18,755 nucleotides of DNA, from NCBI GenBank assembly GCA_021781095.1, contig JAJXXM010000307.1, positions 1 to 18,755 on the forward strand, written 5' to 3'. Source of the stretch: a bacterium. Its GTDB lineage: Bacteria; Eremiobacterota; Eremiobacteria; Baltobacterales; Baltobacteraceae. The translations under genes and the position numbers were made by a program. The first letter of the stretch is position 1, and the number at the start of each line of letters is the position of its first letter. This document shows positions 7,580-16,146 of the stretch, piece by piece. Under the pieces are notes generated by a model. The model ran no database searches and was not told where the DNA came from. It saw only the letters and a program-made list of their open reading frames with translations.

Positions 7580-8220
7580 AAGAGATCGTTACGAGCCGTA
7601 CGCCTTACGAACGGGGAGAACTTCGCGAGAGCGAGCTCTCCGACGATCCGATCGTTGCGTTGCAACGCTGGCTCGATGAAGCGTATGCGATGCACCCGCA
7701 GATCGTCGAACCCAATGCGATGGCGCTGGCGAGCGTCGGCGAGGATGGGCGCCCGAGTCTGCGCATCGTCCTCTTGCGCGGCCTCGACGGGCGCGGTCTC
7801 CGCTTTTTTACATCGTACGACAGCCGAAAGGGACGAGAATTGCTCGCGCGTCCGTTCGCCGCTGCGACATTTTGGTGGGGCGCCCTCGAACGGCAGGTGC
7901 GCATCGAGGGCGAGGTGCGCCGCACCGACGAGGACGAATCGGATCTCTATTTCGCCTCGCGGCCGCGCGGTCACCGGCTCGCCGCCTGGGCCTCGGAGCA
8001 GAGCGAACCGGTCGAATCTCGCGCCGTCCTCGACGAACGCATGGCGCATTTCGAGGAGCGTTTCGCTGATGAAGAGATCGAACGCCCTCACTCGTGGGGA
8101 GGTTTTCTCATCGTTCCGCGCTCGATCGAGTTTTGGCAAGGGCGACCGAATCGCATGCACGACCGCCTTCTCTACCAACGCGAGCGCGACGGTTGGGCGC
8201 GCATCCGCCTTCAGCCGTAA
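7576..8220 (+). CDS. pdxH: Pyridoxamine 5'-phosphate oxidase
   Basis: PdxH is a flavin (FMN) enzyme that oxidises pyridoxamine or pyridoxine 5'-phosphate to pyridoxal 5'-phosphate, using O2, in the cytoplasm. At 214 residues it has the standard length. Family motifs visible in order are SLRIVLLRG (61-69), FFTSYDSRKGREL (77-89), FWWGALERQVRIEG (99-112), RPRGHRLAAWASEQS (129-143), WGGF (174-177), EFWQGRPNRMHDR (185-197) and the terminal RLQP. These cover FMN- and PLP-contacting residues. The GTG start overlaps the VWA gene's stop by four bases. It has no evident functional tie to the Bat-like genes before it or to carB after it. Its presence implies the salvage or DXP-dependent route of vitamin B6 synthesis in an aerobic organism. 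Confidence 0.97.
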   Translation: MKEIVTSRTPYERGELRESELSDDPIVALQRWLDEAYAMHPQIVEPNAMALASVGEDGRPSLRIVLLRGLDGRGLRFFTSYDSRKGRELLARPFAAATFWWGALERQVRIEGEVRRTDEDESDLYFASRPRGHRLAAWASEQSEPVESRAVLDERMAHFEERFADEEIERPHSWGGFLIVPRSIEFWQGRPNRMHDRLLYQRERDGWARIRLQP

Positions 8221-8285
8221 AACGGAGCATCCTCGGCGCGCTTCCAGGACTCTCGTGCGTGTGAAGCCAATCCGCCTTCCCTAGC
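8221..8285 (+). promoter_or_regulatory. Intergenic gap before carB
   Basis: These 65 bases form the largest gap in the window and interrupt a chain of overlapping genes, so an internal promoter or leader for carB is plausible. No strong hairpin or Shine-Dalgarno sequence is visible before the carB ATG. A weak pair, TTGGGC (8193-8198) and TAAAAC (8218-8223), has a poor 19-base spacing. Confidence 0.25.
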
Positions 8286-11200
8286 ATGCGCCGGAATATT
8301 CTTGTCATCGGCTCCGGACCGATCGTGATCGGTCAGGCCGCGGAGTTCGATTACGCAGGGGTCCAGGCGTGTCGCGCCCTTCGAGAGGAAGGGCATCGCG
8401 TCGTGCTCGTCAACTCGAATCCAGCGACGATCATGACCGACCCCGAGATCGCCGACGCAGTCTATCTCGAGCCGCTCACGTTGGAGTCGGTGAGCGCCGT
8501 GATCGAACTCGAGCGCCCCGACGCGCTCCTCCCGACGCTCGGCGGCCAGACCGGCCTCAATCTCGCCGTCGCGCTCGACGATGCCGGCGTCTTGAAGCGC
8601 TTCGGCGTCGAGTTGCTCGGGACGCCGATCGCGACGATCAAACTCGCCGAAGATCGCGAGCTTTTTAAAGAAAAGATGATCGAAATCGGCGAGCCCGTCG
8701 CGCGTAGCGTCGTCGTCACCGAGATCGAACAAGGGTTAGCCTTTGCTCTCGAAGCGGGCTATCCGCTCGTGGTTCGCCCCGCCTACACGCTGGGCGGTAC
8801 CGGCGGCGGGATCGTACGGAACGAGCGCGAGTTGCGCGAGACGCTCGCCTCGGGCCTCGCCGCGAGCATGATCCACCAAGCGCTTCTCGAGGTCTCGTTG
8901 CTCGGCTGGAAAGAGGTCGAGTACGAAGTCCTGCGCGATGCCTCCGACGACTGCATCATCGTTTGCAACATGGAGAATTTCGATCCGGTCGGCGTGCATA
9001 CCGGCGACTCGATCGTCATCGCCCCATCGCAGACGCTCTCCGATAGCGAATATCAAATGCTGCGCACGTCGAGCTTGAACGTCATTCGCGCCCTCGACGT
9101 TCAAGGCGGGTGCAACATTCAATTCGCCCTGCATCCGACGAGCAACGAATACGCAATTATCGAAGTCAATCCGCGCGTCTCGCGCTCCTCGGCATTGGCG
9201 AGTAAAGCGACGGGCTATCCGATCGCGAAGATCTCGACGCGCATCGCGTTGGGGCAGCGGCTGCAAGATATTCCCAACCCGGTCACCGGCGTCACCAAGG
9301 CGGCCTACGAACCGACCCTCGATTACGTCGTCGTAAAAATACCGCGGTGGCCCTTCGATAAATTTCCGCTCGCCGATACGCTGCTCGGGACGCAGATGAA
9401 ATCGACCGGTGAGGCGATGGGGATCGGTCGTACCTTCGCCGCCGGACTTTTAAAGGCGATTCGCGGCCTCGATATCGGCCGCGAGACCTTAACCGGCGGG
9501 GCGATGCGCGAATGGAGCGACGACCAATTGATGGCCGTCGTGGAAAATCCAACGCACGAACGGCTCTTTGCGGTCGCCGAGTTGCTGCGACGGAGCACCG
9601 ACCGCAGCGCCTGCGTCGAACGGCTGCATGCGGCGAGCACGATCGACAGATTTTGGCTCGAGGAAGTCGCCGAGCTCGTCGCACTCGAGCGTCGCTTACA
9701 CGAACGTTGCGATCCCGCGGATATCGATCGCGCGTTCCGCGATGGCTACTCGTCGCGGGGGATCCGCTCGCTCACCGGAAGCGCCGAACGACCGACCGGC
9801 CCAGCTGCGGCGTTTCGTATGGTCGATACCGCCGCTGCGGAGTTTCCGGCGCGCTCGCCGTACTATTACCTCTCGCGCGGTGAGAGCGACGAGATGCGTC
9901 CGGCGGTGCGCGAAGCCGTGGTCGTTGTGGGAAGCGGCCCGATTCGCATCGGGCAGGGAATCGAATTCGATTATAGTTGCGTGCATGCCGCGTGGGCGCT
10001 GCGCGAAGCGGGGCTCGCCCCGGTCGTCGTCAACAATAATCCCGAAACGGTCTCGACCGATTTCGATATCTCCGACGTGCTCGTTTTCGAGCCGCCGGGT
10101 GCCGATGAGGTGGAAGCCGCGTATCGCTCGACGGGCGCGCGCGGCGTCATGTTGGCGTTCGGAGGACAGACCGCAATCTCGCTCGCTGCGGAGCTGACGG
10201 AGCGCGGCGTGCCGATCGTTGGCAGCGACCGTGCGACGTTGGATATGGCGGAGGATCGCGAGCAGTTCGATGCCGCACTCGCACGATTGGGCGTCGCCCG
10301 CCCCGAAGGGCGCGCCGCGCGCAGCTTTCGCCAGGCGCGCGCGATCGCGCGCGAACTCGGTTTCCCCGTGTTGGTTCGCCCCTCGTTCGTTCTCGGCGGT
10401 CGTGCGATGGAAATCGTGTATAACGAAGGGCAACTCGCTTCGTACGTGGAGTCCGCGCCGCCGATCGCCGCCGACGCGCCGCTGCTCGTCGACCGCTATC
10501 TCGAAGGGCTCGAAGTCGAACTCGATGCCGTCTTCGACGGCGAGGAGATCTTGATTCCGGGAATCTTCGAACATATCGAACGCGCCGGCATTCATTCGGG
10601 CGATTCCATCTCGGTCTATCCCGCGCCCTCGCTCGACGATGCGATGGAGCGGCACATTACCGAGGTCACGCGTGCGATCGCTCGAGAATTAGGCGTACGC
10701 GGTTCGATCAATATTCAGTTCGTCATTCACCGAGGAAAGCTCTATATTATCGAGGCGAACCCGCGTGCCTCGCGTACGGTGCCGATCATTCAGAAGGCGA
10801 CGGGGATCAATCTCACCGCCGCCGCGACGCGCATCGCGCTCGGGGAGCGCCTCGCCGATCTTCCGTATGGAACCGGCCTTCGTCCGCGGTCGCCGTTCAC
10901 GGTCGTGAAAGTTCCCGTCTTTTCGTTTGCGAAAATGCGCGGGGTCGAGACGATTCTCGGCCCGGAAATGAAATCGACCGGCGAAGTGTTGGGGATCGAC
11001 GCGACCTTTGCCGGAGCGCTCCGCAAAGGCTTCCTCGGCGCCGGAATCGCGCTGCCGGAGCGCGGCGGTCGCATCTTGGTCTCGATCGCCGATGAGGAGA
11101 AGGAGCGCGCCGTGCCGATCATGCGGCGCTACGCCGAGATGGGGCATCGACTGATCGCGACCGACGGAACCCAGCGCGTGCTTGCCGCCGCGGGCATCGC

Positions 11201-11468
11201 CTGCGAGCGGATCAACAAAATCGCGGAAGGGAGCCCGCACGTGCTCGATGCGATCGCCTCGCGCGAGGTCGACCTGGTGATCAACGACGCGAAGGGCGCG
11301 CGGGAGGTCTCCGACGCTTACAAGATTCGGCGCGGCTCGGTCGAAGCCAGTATAGCGTGTCTGACCAGTCTCGATACCGCCCGAGCTCTGGCGGAGGCCC
11401 TCGCAAATACGGCGGGGCCGCCGTGCAGTCTCCATCGCTATCTCGCGTCGGTACCAGCGAAAGCGTAG
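8286..11468 (+). CDS. carB: Carbamoyl-phosphate synthase large subunit
   Basis: CarB uses two ATP, bicarbonate and CarA-derived ammonia to make carbamoyl phosphate. The 1060 residues show the classical duplicated layout. The carboxy-phosphate half starts with GSGPIVIGQAAEFDY near 9-23 and has a grasp motif in RPAYTLGGTGGG and NPRVSRSSALASKATG. A middle oligomerisation segment follows (about 400-540). The carbamoyl-phosphate half starts near 545 with GSGPIRIGQGIEFDY and has NPRASRTVPIIQKATG. A C-terminal MGS-like allosteric domain begins near 928. An in-frame TGA at 8262-8264 limits the start, so the ATG at 8286 is the only standard choice; the N-terminus is a few residues shorter than usual. 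Its end overlaps the next gene. Its separation from carA is notable. Confidence 0.97.
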   Translation: MRRNILVIGSGPIVIGQAAEFDYAGVQACRALREEGHRVVLVNSNPATIMTDPEIADAVYLEPLTLESVSAVIELERPDALLPTLGGQTGLNLAVALDDAGVLKRFGVELLGTPIATIKLAEDRELFKEKMIEIGEPVARSVVVTEIEQGLAFALEAGYPLVVRPAYTLGGTGGGIVRNERELRETLASGLAASMIHQALLEVSLLGWKEVEYEVLRDASDDCIIVCNMENFDPVGVHTGDSIVIAPSQTLSDSEYQMLRTSSLNVIRALDVQGGCNIQFALHPTSNEYAIIEVNPRVSRSSALASKATGYPIAKISTRIALGQRLQDIPNPVTGVTKAAYEPTLDYVVVKIPRWPFDKFPLADTLLGTQMKSTGEAMGIGRTFAAGLLKAIRGLDIGRETLTGGAMREWSDDQLMAVVENPTHERLFAVAELLRRSTDRSACVERLHAASTIDRFWLEEVAELVALERRLHERCDPADIDRAFRDGYSSRGIRSLTGSAERPTGPAAAFRMVDTAAAEFPARSPYYYLSRGESDEMRPAVREAVVVVGSGPIRIGQGIEFDYSCVHAAWALREAGLAPVVVNNNPETVSTDFDISDVLVFEPPGADEVEAAYRSTGARGVMLAFGGQTAISLAAELTERGVPIVGSDRATLDMAEDREQFDAALARLGVARPEGRAARSFRQARAIARELGFPVLVRPSFVLGGRAMEIVYNEGQLASYVESAPPIAADAPLLVDRYLEGLEVELDAVFDGEEILIPGIFEHIERAGIHSGDSISVYPAPSLDDAMERHITEVTRAIARELGVRGSINIQFVIHRGKLYIIEANPRASRTVPIIQKATGINLTAAATRIALGERLADLPYGTGLRPRSPFTVVKVPVFSFAKMRGVETILGPEMKSTGEVLGIDATFAGALRKGFLGAGIALPERGGRILVSIADEEKERAVPIMRRYAEMGHRLIATDGTQRVLAAAGIACERINKIAEGSPHVLDAIASREVDLVINDAKGAREVSDAYKIRRGSVEASIACLTSLDTARALAEALANTAGPPCSLHRYLASVPAKA

Positions 11469-12184
11469 GCGAACGGCCGGCGGGCATCGTCGTTCTCGGC
11501 GGGAACGGCAGCACGCTCGCGTTTACCAATAGTCTCGTCCCCGAGGGAAGAACGATCGTCGCCCGGCTCGTCCCGGTCGCCGTGACGCCGATCGATACCG
11601 CGGTCGGCGATACGTGGCAGAACGTCGGCATCGCTCCCGACGACCTCCTGCATTGGATCGACCGCACCTTCCCCGCAGAGGATGAGAGCGCGTTCGTTGC
11701 CTCGCTGCACGATCTCGATCTCCTCGCACGCGTCGGGTGGAACGCTCCCTTACCGACGAATCTCAACGAAGCGGAGCTGATTAACGTTGAGGATCTTCCC
11801 CCCGATATCGTCGAGGCGATCGAGAGCGGCCCCGTGCCGATCGTTCCGTGCGCGGTCTGTCGGCGGCTCTGCGTGCGCGGCGATTTTCGTTGGGGCGAGC
11901 GCGAACTTTGCGCCTGGGATTTTCACCATCAAGTCTTCGGGCGCCGCGGTCCGTGGCGCAACGGCGCCTACGACGAACGGCACTACGATACGCTTCCACG
12001 TTGTGGTTTCGTCGCGCCCTCGCTGCTCGAGGAGCTCGGCGTCGAGATCTTAGCGTCCTTCTACGATTGTAGCGAGGATCTCGTGCGGTCGTTGATCGGA
12101 CAGATTCTCGATGCCGAGGGCGAACGCTCGCATATCGCCGTCCGCGTCGATTCCGGTTTCGTCATCCTCCGCGAGCGCGCGTGA
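11423..12184 (+). CDS. Uncharacterised Cys/His-containing protein
   Basis: I do not recognise this 253-residue protein (GTG at 11423; a longer GTG start at 11357 would add 22 residues and more overlap with carB). The first 20 residues are Ser/Gly-rich and lie in the overlap with carB. A beta-rich N-terminal part follows (21-60; GIVVLGGNGSTLAF at 21-34), then an acidic middle part (70-135). A compact cluster has C143, C146, C150, C163, H168, H169, C194 and C216. The CxxCxxxC spacing followed by ELCAWDFHHQVFG looks like a possible metal-binding knuckle. The tail (200-253) is alpha/beta, with no transmembrane segment or signal peptide. A GGCGGGG five bases before the GTG may be its ribosome site. 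It is joined to pbpA by a GTGA overlap, hinting at a link to cell-wall genes; no function is assigned. Confidence 0.75.
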   Translation: MQSPSLSRVGTSESVGERPAGIVVLGGNGSTLAFTNSLVPEGRTIVARLVPVAVTPIDTAVGDTWQNVGIAPDDLLHWIDRTFPAEDESAFVASLHDLDLLARVGWNAPLPTNLNEAELINVEDLPPDIVEAIESGPVPIVPCAVCRRLCVRGDFRWGERELCAWDFHHQVFGRRGPWRNGAYDERHYDTLPRCGFVAPSLLEELGVEILASFYDCSEDLVRSLIGQILDAEGERSHIAVRVDSGFVILRERA

Positions 12185-13584
12185 ACCAACGCTCCCTCGG
12201 GCGCATCTCGGCGCTCTTCACGGTGCTCTTTCTCGCTCTAATCGCGCGTTTTGCGTGGTTGCAACTCGTCGATGCGCCCCGCATATCCGCAAATCGTTCC
12301 AATCCGCGACGTAGCATTATCGCCGTCGGGCGCGGCCGCATTCTCGCTGCCGATGGAAGCGTGCTCGCCGCAACCGAGGGCACGAAGCGCGTCTATCCAA
12401 TGGGTTCGGCGCTCGCACAGATCGTCGGGTACGCGTCGCGTCGATACGGGACCGCCGGATTGGAGCGAGCGTACGATGCGTTACTCGCCGAACCGGCATA
12501 CTCGGCGAACCCCATCGAGCAGATTCGCGACTTTGCGTCGTCGTTCGGGCGCGTCGCGCCGCAATCGGGGGATGATTTAGTAACGACGATTCAACCGACA
12601 ATCGAACGACGATTGGCGACGCTGCTCGCGCGGCACTCCCGGGCCGCCGGCGTCGTGCTCGATCCGCGCGACGGTGCCGTCCTCGCTATTGCCAGCGTGC
12701 CGAGTTTCGATCCGAATACCATGGATACGACCTTCTCAGGCGTCTTACACGCGAAAGATAGTCCGCTGCTCGACCGCGCCCTCGAAGGGCTCTACCCGCC
12801 GGGCTCGACGTTCAAAATGGTGACGGCGTCGGCGGCGATCGATAGCGGCAGCGTCGGCATGCACGATGTCTTTGAGGATCCCGGATATCTTATGATCGGG
12901 AAGGCGCGCCTGCACGATAACGATTATGAGGCGACCGGGGCGGGGACGATCGTGAAGGCTTTCGCACTCTCCAGCAACGTCGACTTCGCGCAGATCGTCC
13001 TGCGAACCGGCGCGCCGACATTTTATCGGTACCTGCGCCGCTACGGGGTCGGCGATTCGCTCGATTTTCAGCTCCCGACGGCGCGCGCATACGTCCCGCC
13101 GGAATCGCATATCTGGGCCGGAGAGCTCGCACAGATGGGCTTCGGGCAGGGTGCGCTTTTGGTGACCCCGATGCAGATCGCGACGATTGCGGCGACGATT
13201 GCGAACGGCGGCGTCGAAGAACGCCCCTTTATCGTGCGCGCGATCGAACGGCGAGGGCATCTCCTGACGCGTACGCCGGTCGGTCCGCTGGGCAGCCCGG
13301 TATCGGCGGAGACGGCGGCGAAGGTTACCACGATGATGGAAGCCGTCGTGGCATGGGGCACCGGGACGACCGCCCGATTGCCGGGGCTCACCGTCGCCGG
13401 GAAGACCGGGACGGCGACGAACCCGCATGGTGCGCCCGACTCCTGGTTCGTCTGCTTCGCGCCCGCGCAGTCGCCGCGGATCGTGGTGGCGATCGTCGTT
13501 GAAAACGCGGGATACGGAGCGACGGTCGCGGCACCGATTGCGCGCGAGGTTCTGGCGACCGCGCTCGCGGTGATTACGAAATGA
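12181..13584 (+). CDS. pbpA: Class B penicillin-binding protein (PbpA-type transpeptidase)
   Basis: This membrane-anchored D,D-transpeptidase cross-links peptidoglycan outside the cytoplasmic membrane. One N-terminal helix (about 9-30) is followed by the PBP dimerisation-type region (RGRILAADGSVLA at 51-63; YGTAGLE at 89-95). The transpeptidase domain has all three motifs: STFK (S209, K212), SSN (264-266) and KTG (408-410). The 467-residue length is short for class B and fits the actinobacterial PbpA group, which is also found next to PASTA kinases. The GTG start overlaps the unknown gene by four bases, and its stop overlaps pknB by ATGA. No RodA glycosyltransferase, the usual partner, is visible in the window. 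PASTA domains are absent here and lie on the kinase instead. Confidence 0.9.
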   Translation: MNQRSLGRISALFTVLFLALIARFAWLQLVDAPRISANRSNPRRSIIAVGRGRILAADGSVLAATEGTKRVYPMGSALAQIVGYASRRYGTAGLERAYDALLAEPAYSANPIEQIRDFASSFGRVAPQSGDDLVTTIQPTIERRLATLLARHSRAAGVVLDPRDGAVLAIASVPSFDPNTMDTTFSGVLHAKDSPLLDRALEGLYPPGSTFKMVTASAAIDSGSVGMHDVFEDPGYLMIGKARLHDNDYEATGAGTIVKAFALSSNVDFAQIVLRTGAPTFYRYLRRYGVGDSLDFQLPTARAYVPPESHIWAGELAQMGFGQGALLVTPMQIATIAATIANGGVEERPFIVRAIERRGHLLTRTPVGPLGSPVSAETAAKVTTMMEAVVAWGTGTTARLPGLTVAGKTGTATNPHGAPDSWFVCFAPAQSPRIVVAIVVENAGYGATVAAPIAREVLATALAVITK

Positions 13585-15635
13585 TCGAGCAGCATACGAT
13601 TGCGGGCCGCTATCGGCTCGAAGAACGGATCGGCGAGGGCGGCATGGCGGTCGTCTATTCGGGCAACGATGCGCTCTTGCGCCGCCGCATCGCCATCAAG
13701 GTTCTGCGAGACCAATATGCCGCCGACCAAGAATTCGTGCGACGTTTCTACCAAGAAGCCGAATCGGTCGGTCGTCTCTCGCACCCCAACGTCGTCAACA
13801 CCTACGATGTCGGTCGCGAAGATTCGATCTATTACATCGTCATGGAATTCGTCGACGGGTGTTCGCTGGCGGAGATTATCAATAGCGAGGGGCGTCTCCC
13901 CGAACCCGTCGCAATCGATTACGCCGCGCAGGTTTGCCAAGGGCTCGCCTACGCGCATCGGCAAGGGCTCCTTCACCGGGATATCAAGCCGGCGAATATT
14001 CTCGTCGGCAAAGACGACGTCGTAAAACTCTCCGATTTCGGAATCGCACGCGCGTTCTCGGAGCAGACGATGGCGATGACGCGCCCCGGCTTGGTCATGG
14101 GAAGCGTCTACTATCTCTCGCCGGAGCAAGCGCAGAGCCGCGAGTTGACCCCGGCCTCCGATCTCTACAGCGTCGGCATCGTGTTGTACCAAATGCTGAT
14201 GGGGGAACTGCCGTACACGGCCGACTCTCCCGTTGCCGTCGCGATCAAACATATCGGGGATCCGGTTCCCGTCATACCCCCGGAGAGCGGCGTGAGCCCG
14301 GCGCTTGCGGCGATCGTCAACAAACTGCTGCAGAAGGAGCCGGCGCATCGGTTCGCCGCGGCGAGCGAACTGGCGCGCGCGCTACGGGAGGCGCGCGAGC
14401 GTCCGAACGTCGCAGCTTTTACCACGAGCGACGACGCTCCGCCGACGCTGCGAAGCCCGTTGCCGCCGCGCCGCTCGCCGCTCCCGGATCGGCGCAACAT
14501 CGACGTGCCGCGCCGCAACGCCGTGACGCGGAGTAACCCGGCGATCGTGCCGCTCTTTATCGTACTCGCAATCGTCGCCGCGGTCGCAGGTTTTGCGATC
14601 TTCGGCCAGTTCGGCGGAAATCTCGGCGGCCGGATCGCGCTCGCCGATTTTCGCAACATGAGCGTCGCGCAGGCACAAGCCGCGATCGTCGCCGACGGCC
14701 TGCAGGTGCGCTTCCTTCAAAGCCCGAGCAATCACGTTCCCGCCGATCGTGTGATCCGCCAGAATCCGCCGCCGGGATCGCTGGTGCAGAAAAATTCACT
14801 CGTCGAACTCATCGTGAGTAACGGCTTGCCGCTCGTCGGTCTTCCCGACGTACGCGGATTTTTGGCGGGCGATGCGCAGCGTAGCCTGAGCGAGCAAGGG
14901 TTCCAAGTACGGATCGAACGTCGCTACGATGCCGCCGCAAAAGAGAGCGTCGTCGCGCAGCGCCCCGCACCGGGCGCACGGGCGCGCGCGCATTCGCTCG
15001 TCGTACTCGTCGTATCGATGGGTCCGAAGCCGATCGAGGTACCCAACCTCGTCGGGCTCGACCTCTCCGCCGCGCAAAAACTCGTCGCGCAGTTGGGGCT
15101 CACGCTCGATATCGTTCAGCAGAGCCCGATTCCGGGCGTCGCCGCCGGTACGATCGCATCGCAGGATCTCGTACCGGGCCAGTCGATCGCGCAGCGCGCG
15201 ACGATGCACGTCGTCGTGAGCACCGGGGCGGGGAACGTAGGGCCGGCGGTGACGCTTCCGAACCTCGTCGGGATCGGAGCCGACGCCGCACGCGCGCAAC
15301 TCGCACGCCTCGGCCTGCTCGAGACGCTTTCGTATAGCGTCGATCCAGCGGCGAGTGGGACGGTGCTCGCCGAGCAACCGAGTGCGGGGAGTACGGTCTC
15401 TCCGGGCTCGAGTATCGCGTTGACCGTCGCGGTACCGGGCGAAGTGCCCGACACCGAAGGGATGACCGTCGATCAGGCGCGTACGACGCTCGAAGACGCG
15501 GGATATCATATCGGATCGATTCGCTATACGACGACCGAAGGTGCGAACGGCGACGTCGTGCATACCGAACCGCTCGTCGGCACGACGCTCGCGCCGGGAG
15601 CGAACGTGACGCTCGTCGTGAACGGAAAATCGTGA
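13581..15635 (+). CDS. pknB: Transmembrane Ser/Thr protein kinase with five PASTA repeats
   Basis: The cytoplasmic kinase domain (about 11-270) has the G-loop IGEGGMAVVYSG (17-28), catalytic lysine K40, HRDIKPANI with D134, and DFG (152-154). Its activation loop carries T163, T167 and S175, followed by SPEQ (180-183). A basic, Pro-rich juxtamembrane stretch (285-318) precedes one transmembrane helix (about 320-342). Outside lie five PASTA-like repeats, at about 352-415, 417-484, 485-550, 556-619 and 620-684. Such repeats bind muropeptides or lipid II in relatives. The first repeat lacks the usual proline start and looks degenerate; repeats 3 and 4 are the most canonical (PNLVG). The kinase probably senses wall precursors and tunes wall synthesis and division, matching its neighbour pbpA. 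No PP2C phosphatase or FHA protein is visible nearby. Its stop overlaps ruvC. Confidence 0.96.
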   Translation: MIEQHTIAGRYRLEERIGEGGMAVVYSGNDALLRRRIAIKVLRDQYAADQEFVRRFYQEAESVGRLSHPNVVNTYDVGREDSIYYIVMEFVDGCSLAEIINSEGRLPEPVAIDYAAQVCQGLAYAHRQGLLHRDIKPANILVGKDDVVKLSDFGIARAFSEQTMAMTRPGLVMGSVYYLSPEQAQSRELTPASDLYSVGIVLYQMLMGELPYTADSPVAVAIKHIGDPVPVIPPESGVSPALAAIVNKLLQKEPAHRFAAASELARALREARERPNVAAFTTSDDAPPTLRSPLPPRRSPLPDRRNIDVPRRNAVTRSNPAIVPLFIVLAIVAAVAGFAIFGQFGGNLGGRIALADFRNMSVAQAQAAIVADGLQVRFLQSPSNHVPADRVIRQNPPPGSLVQKNSLVELIVSNGLPLVGLPDVRGFLAGDAQRSLSEQGFQVRIERRYDAAAKESVVAQRPAPGARARAHSLVVLVVSMGPKPIEVPNLVGLDLSAAQKLVAQLGLTLDIVQQSPIPGVAAGTIASQDLVPGQSIAQRATMHVVVSTGAGNVGPAVTLPNLVGIGADAARAQLARLGLLETLSYSVDPAASGTVLAEQPSAGSTVSPGSSIALTVAVPGEVPDTEGMTVDQARTTLEDAGYHIGSIRYTTTEGANGDVVHTEPLVGTTLAPGANVTLVVNGKS

Positions 15636-16129
15636 GGATTCTCGGCATCGATCCCGCGCTTCGCGTCACCGGCTACGGTGCGATCGCCGTGAACGGCGAA
15701 CGGGTCAGTTTGATTGAGGCCGGAACGATCGCGCCGCGCGTTCGCGATAGTCTGAGCGATCGGCTAGCGCAGCTGCATGAAGGAATATCGGGCGCGATCC
15801 GACAGACCGCTCCCACGCACATCGTGATTGAAGAGCTGTACACGACCTATCGCAATCCATCGACGGCGATCCTCATGGGACACGCTCGCGGCGTGCTCTG
15901 TTTGGCGGGAGCGCAGGCCGGCGTTCCGGTCGCCACGTTGGGGCATTCGTATGTGAAACGCGCGTTGGTCGGTTCGGGAAGCGCGCGCAAAGAACAAGTC
16001 AACGCGATGGTCGTACAACTGCTCCACCTGCGGCGAGCCCCCGAACCCAACGACGTCTCCGACGCGCTCGCGTTGGCCCTGGCATTCGCGCGACGCAGCA
16101 CCCGGCGTTCGTTGCCGGGCGTTCTGTAG
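15632..16129 (+). CDS. ruvC: Holliday junction resolvase RuvC
   Basis: RuvC is a dimeric, Mg-dependent endonuclease that cuts Holliday junctions moved by RuvAB. The 165 residues start at a GTG overlapping the pknB stop by four bases; the family N-terminus MRILGIDPAL follows at once. Acidic catalytic residues are visible at the expected places: D7, E67 in IVIEELY, and D141 and D144 in PNDVSDALALAL. Other conserved stretches are LMGHARGVL (81-89) and the VKRALVGSGSARKEQV segment (108-123). Family members commonly have GxGxAxKxQV there, so the segment is slightly altered but recognisable. The gene is followed after 17 bases by ruvA. Confidence 0.97.
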   Translation: MRILGIDPALRVTGYGAIAVNGERVSLIEAGTIAPRVRDSLSDRLAQLHEGISGAIRQTAPTHIVIEELYTTYRNPSTAILMGHARGVLCLAGAQAGVPVATLGHSYVKRALVGSGSARKEQVNAMVVQLLHLRRAPEPNDVSDALALALAFARRSTRRSLPGVL

Positions 16130-16133
16130 GAAC

Positions 16134-16139
16134 GGGAGG
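16134..16139 (+). promoter_or_regulatory. Ribosome binding site for ruvA
   Basis: GGGAGG lies seven bases before the GTG at 16147, in the 17-base ruvC-ruvA gap, and supports that start. It is one of the clearest Shine-Dalgarno sites in the window. Confidence 0.75.
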
Positions 16140-16146
16140 CGCGGAC

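Noticed and set aside
9696..10655. 319-codon minus-strand open frame inside carB
   Set aside because: It is fully within conserved carB codons and has no motif or ribosome site.
13068..14348. 426-codon minus-strand open frame opposite pbpA and pknB
   Set aside because: It lies wholly opposite two well-identified genes and shows no recognisable motif. Long antisense frames are expected at this GC content.
14634..15635. DNA-level tandem repeat in the PASTA region
   Set aside because: The repetition is at protein-domain level only. The nucleotide sequences have diverged and no long identical units are seen.
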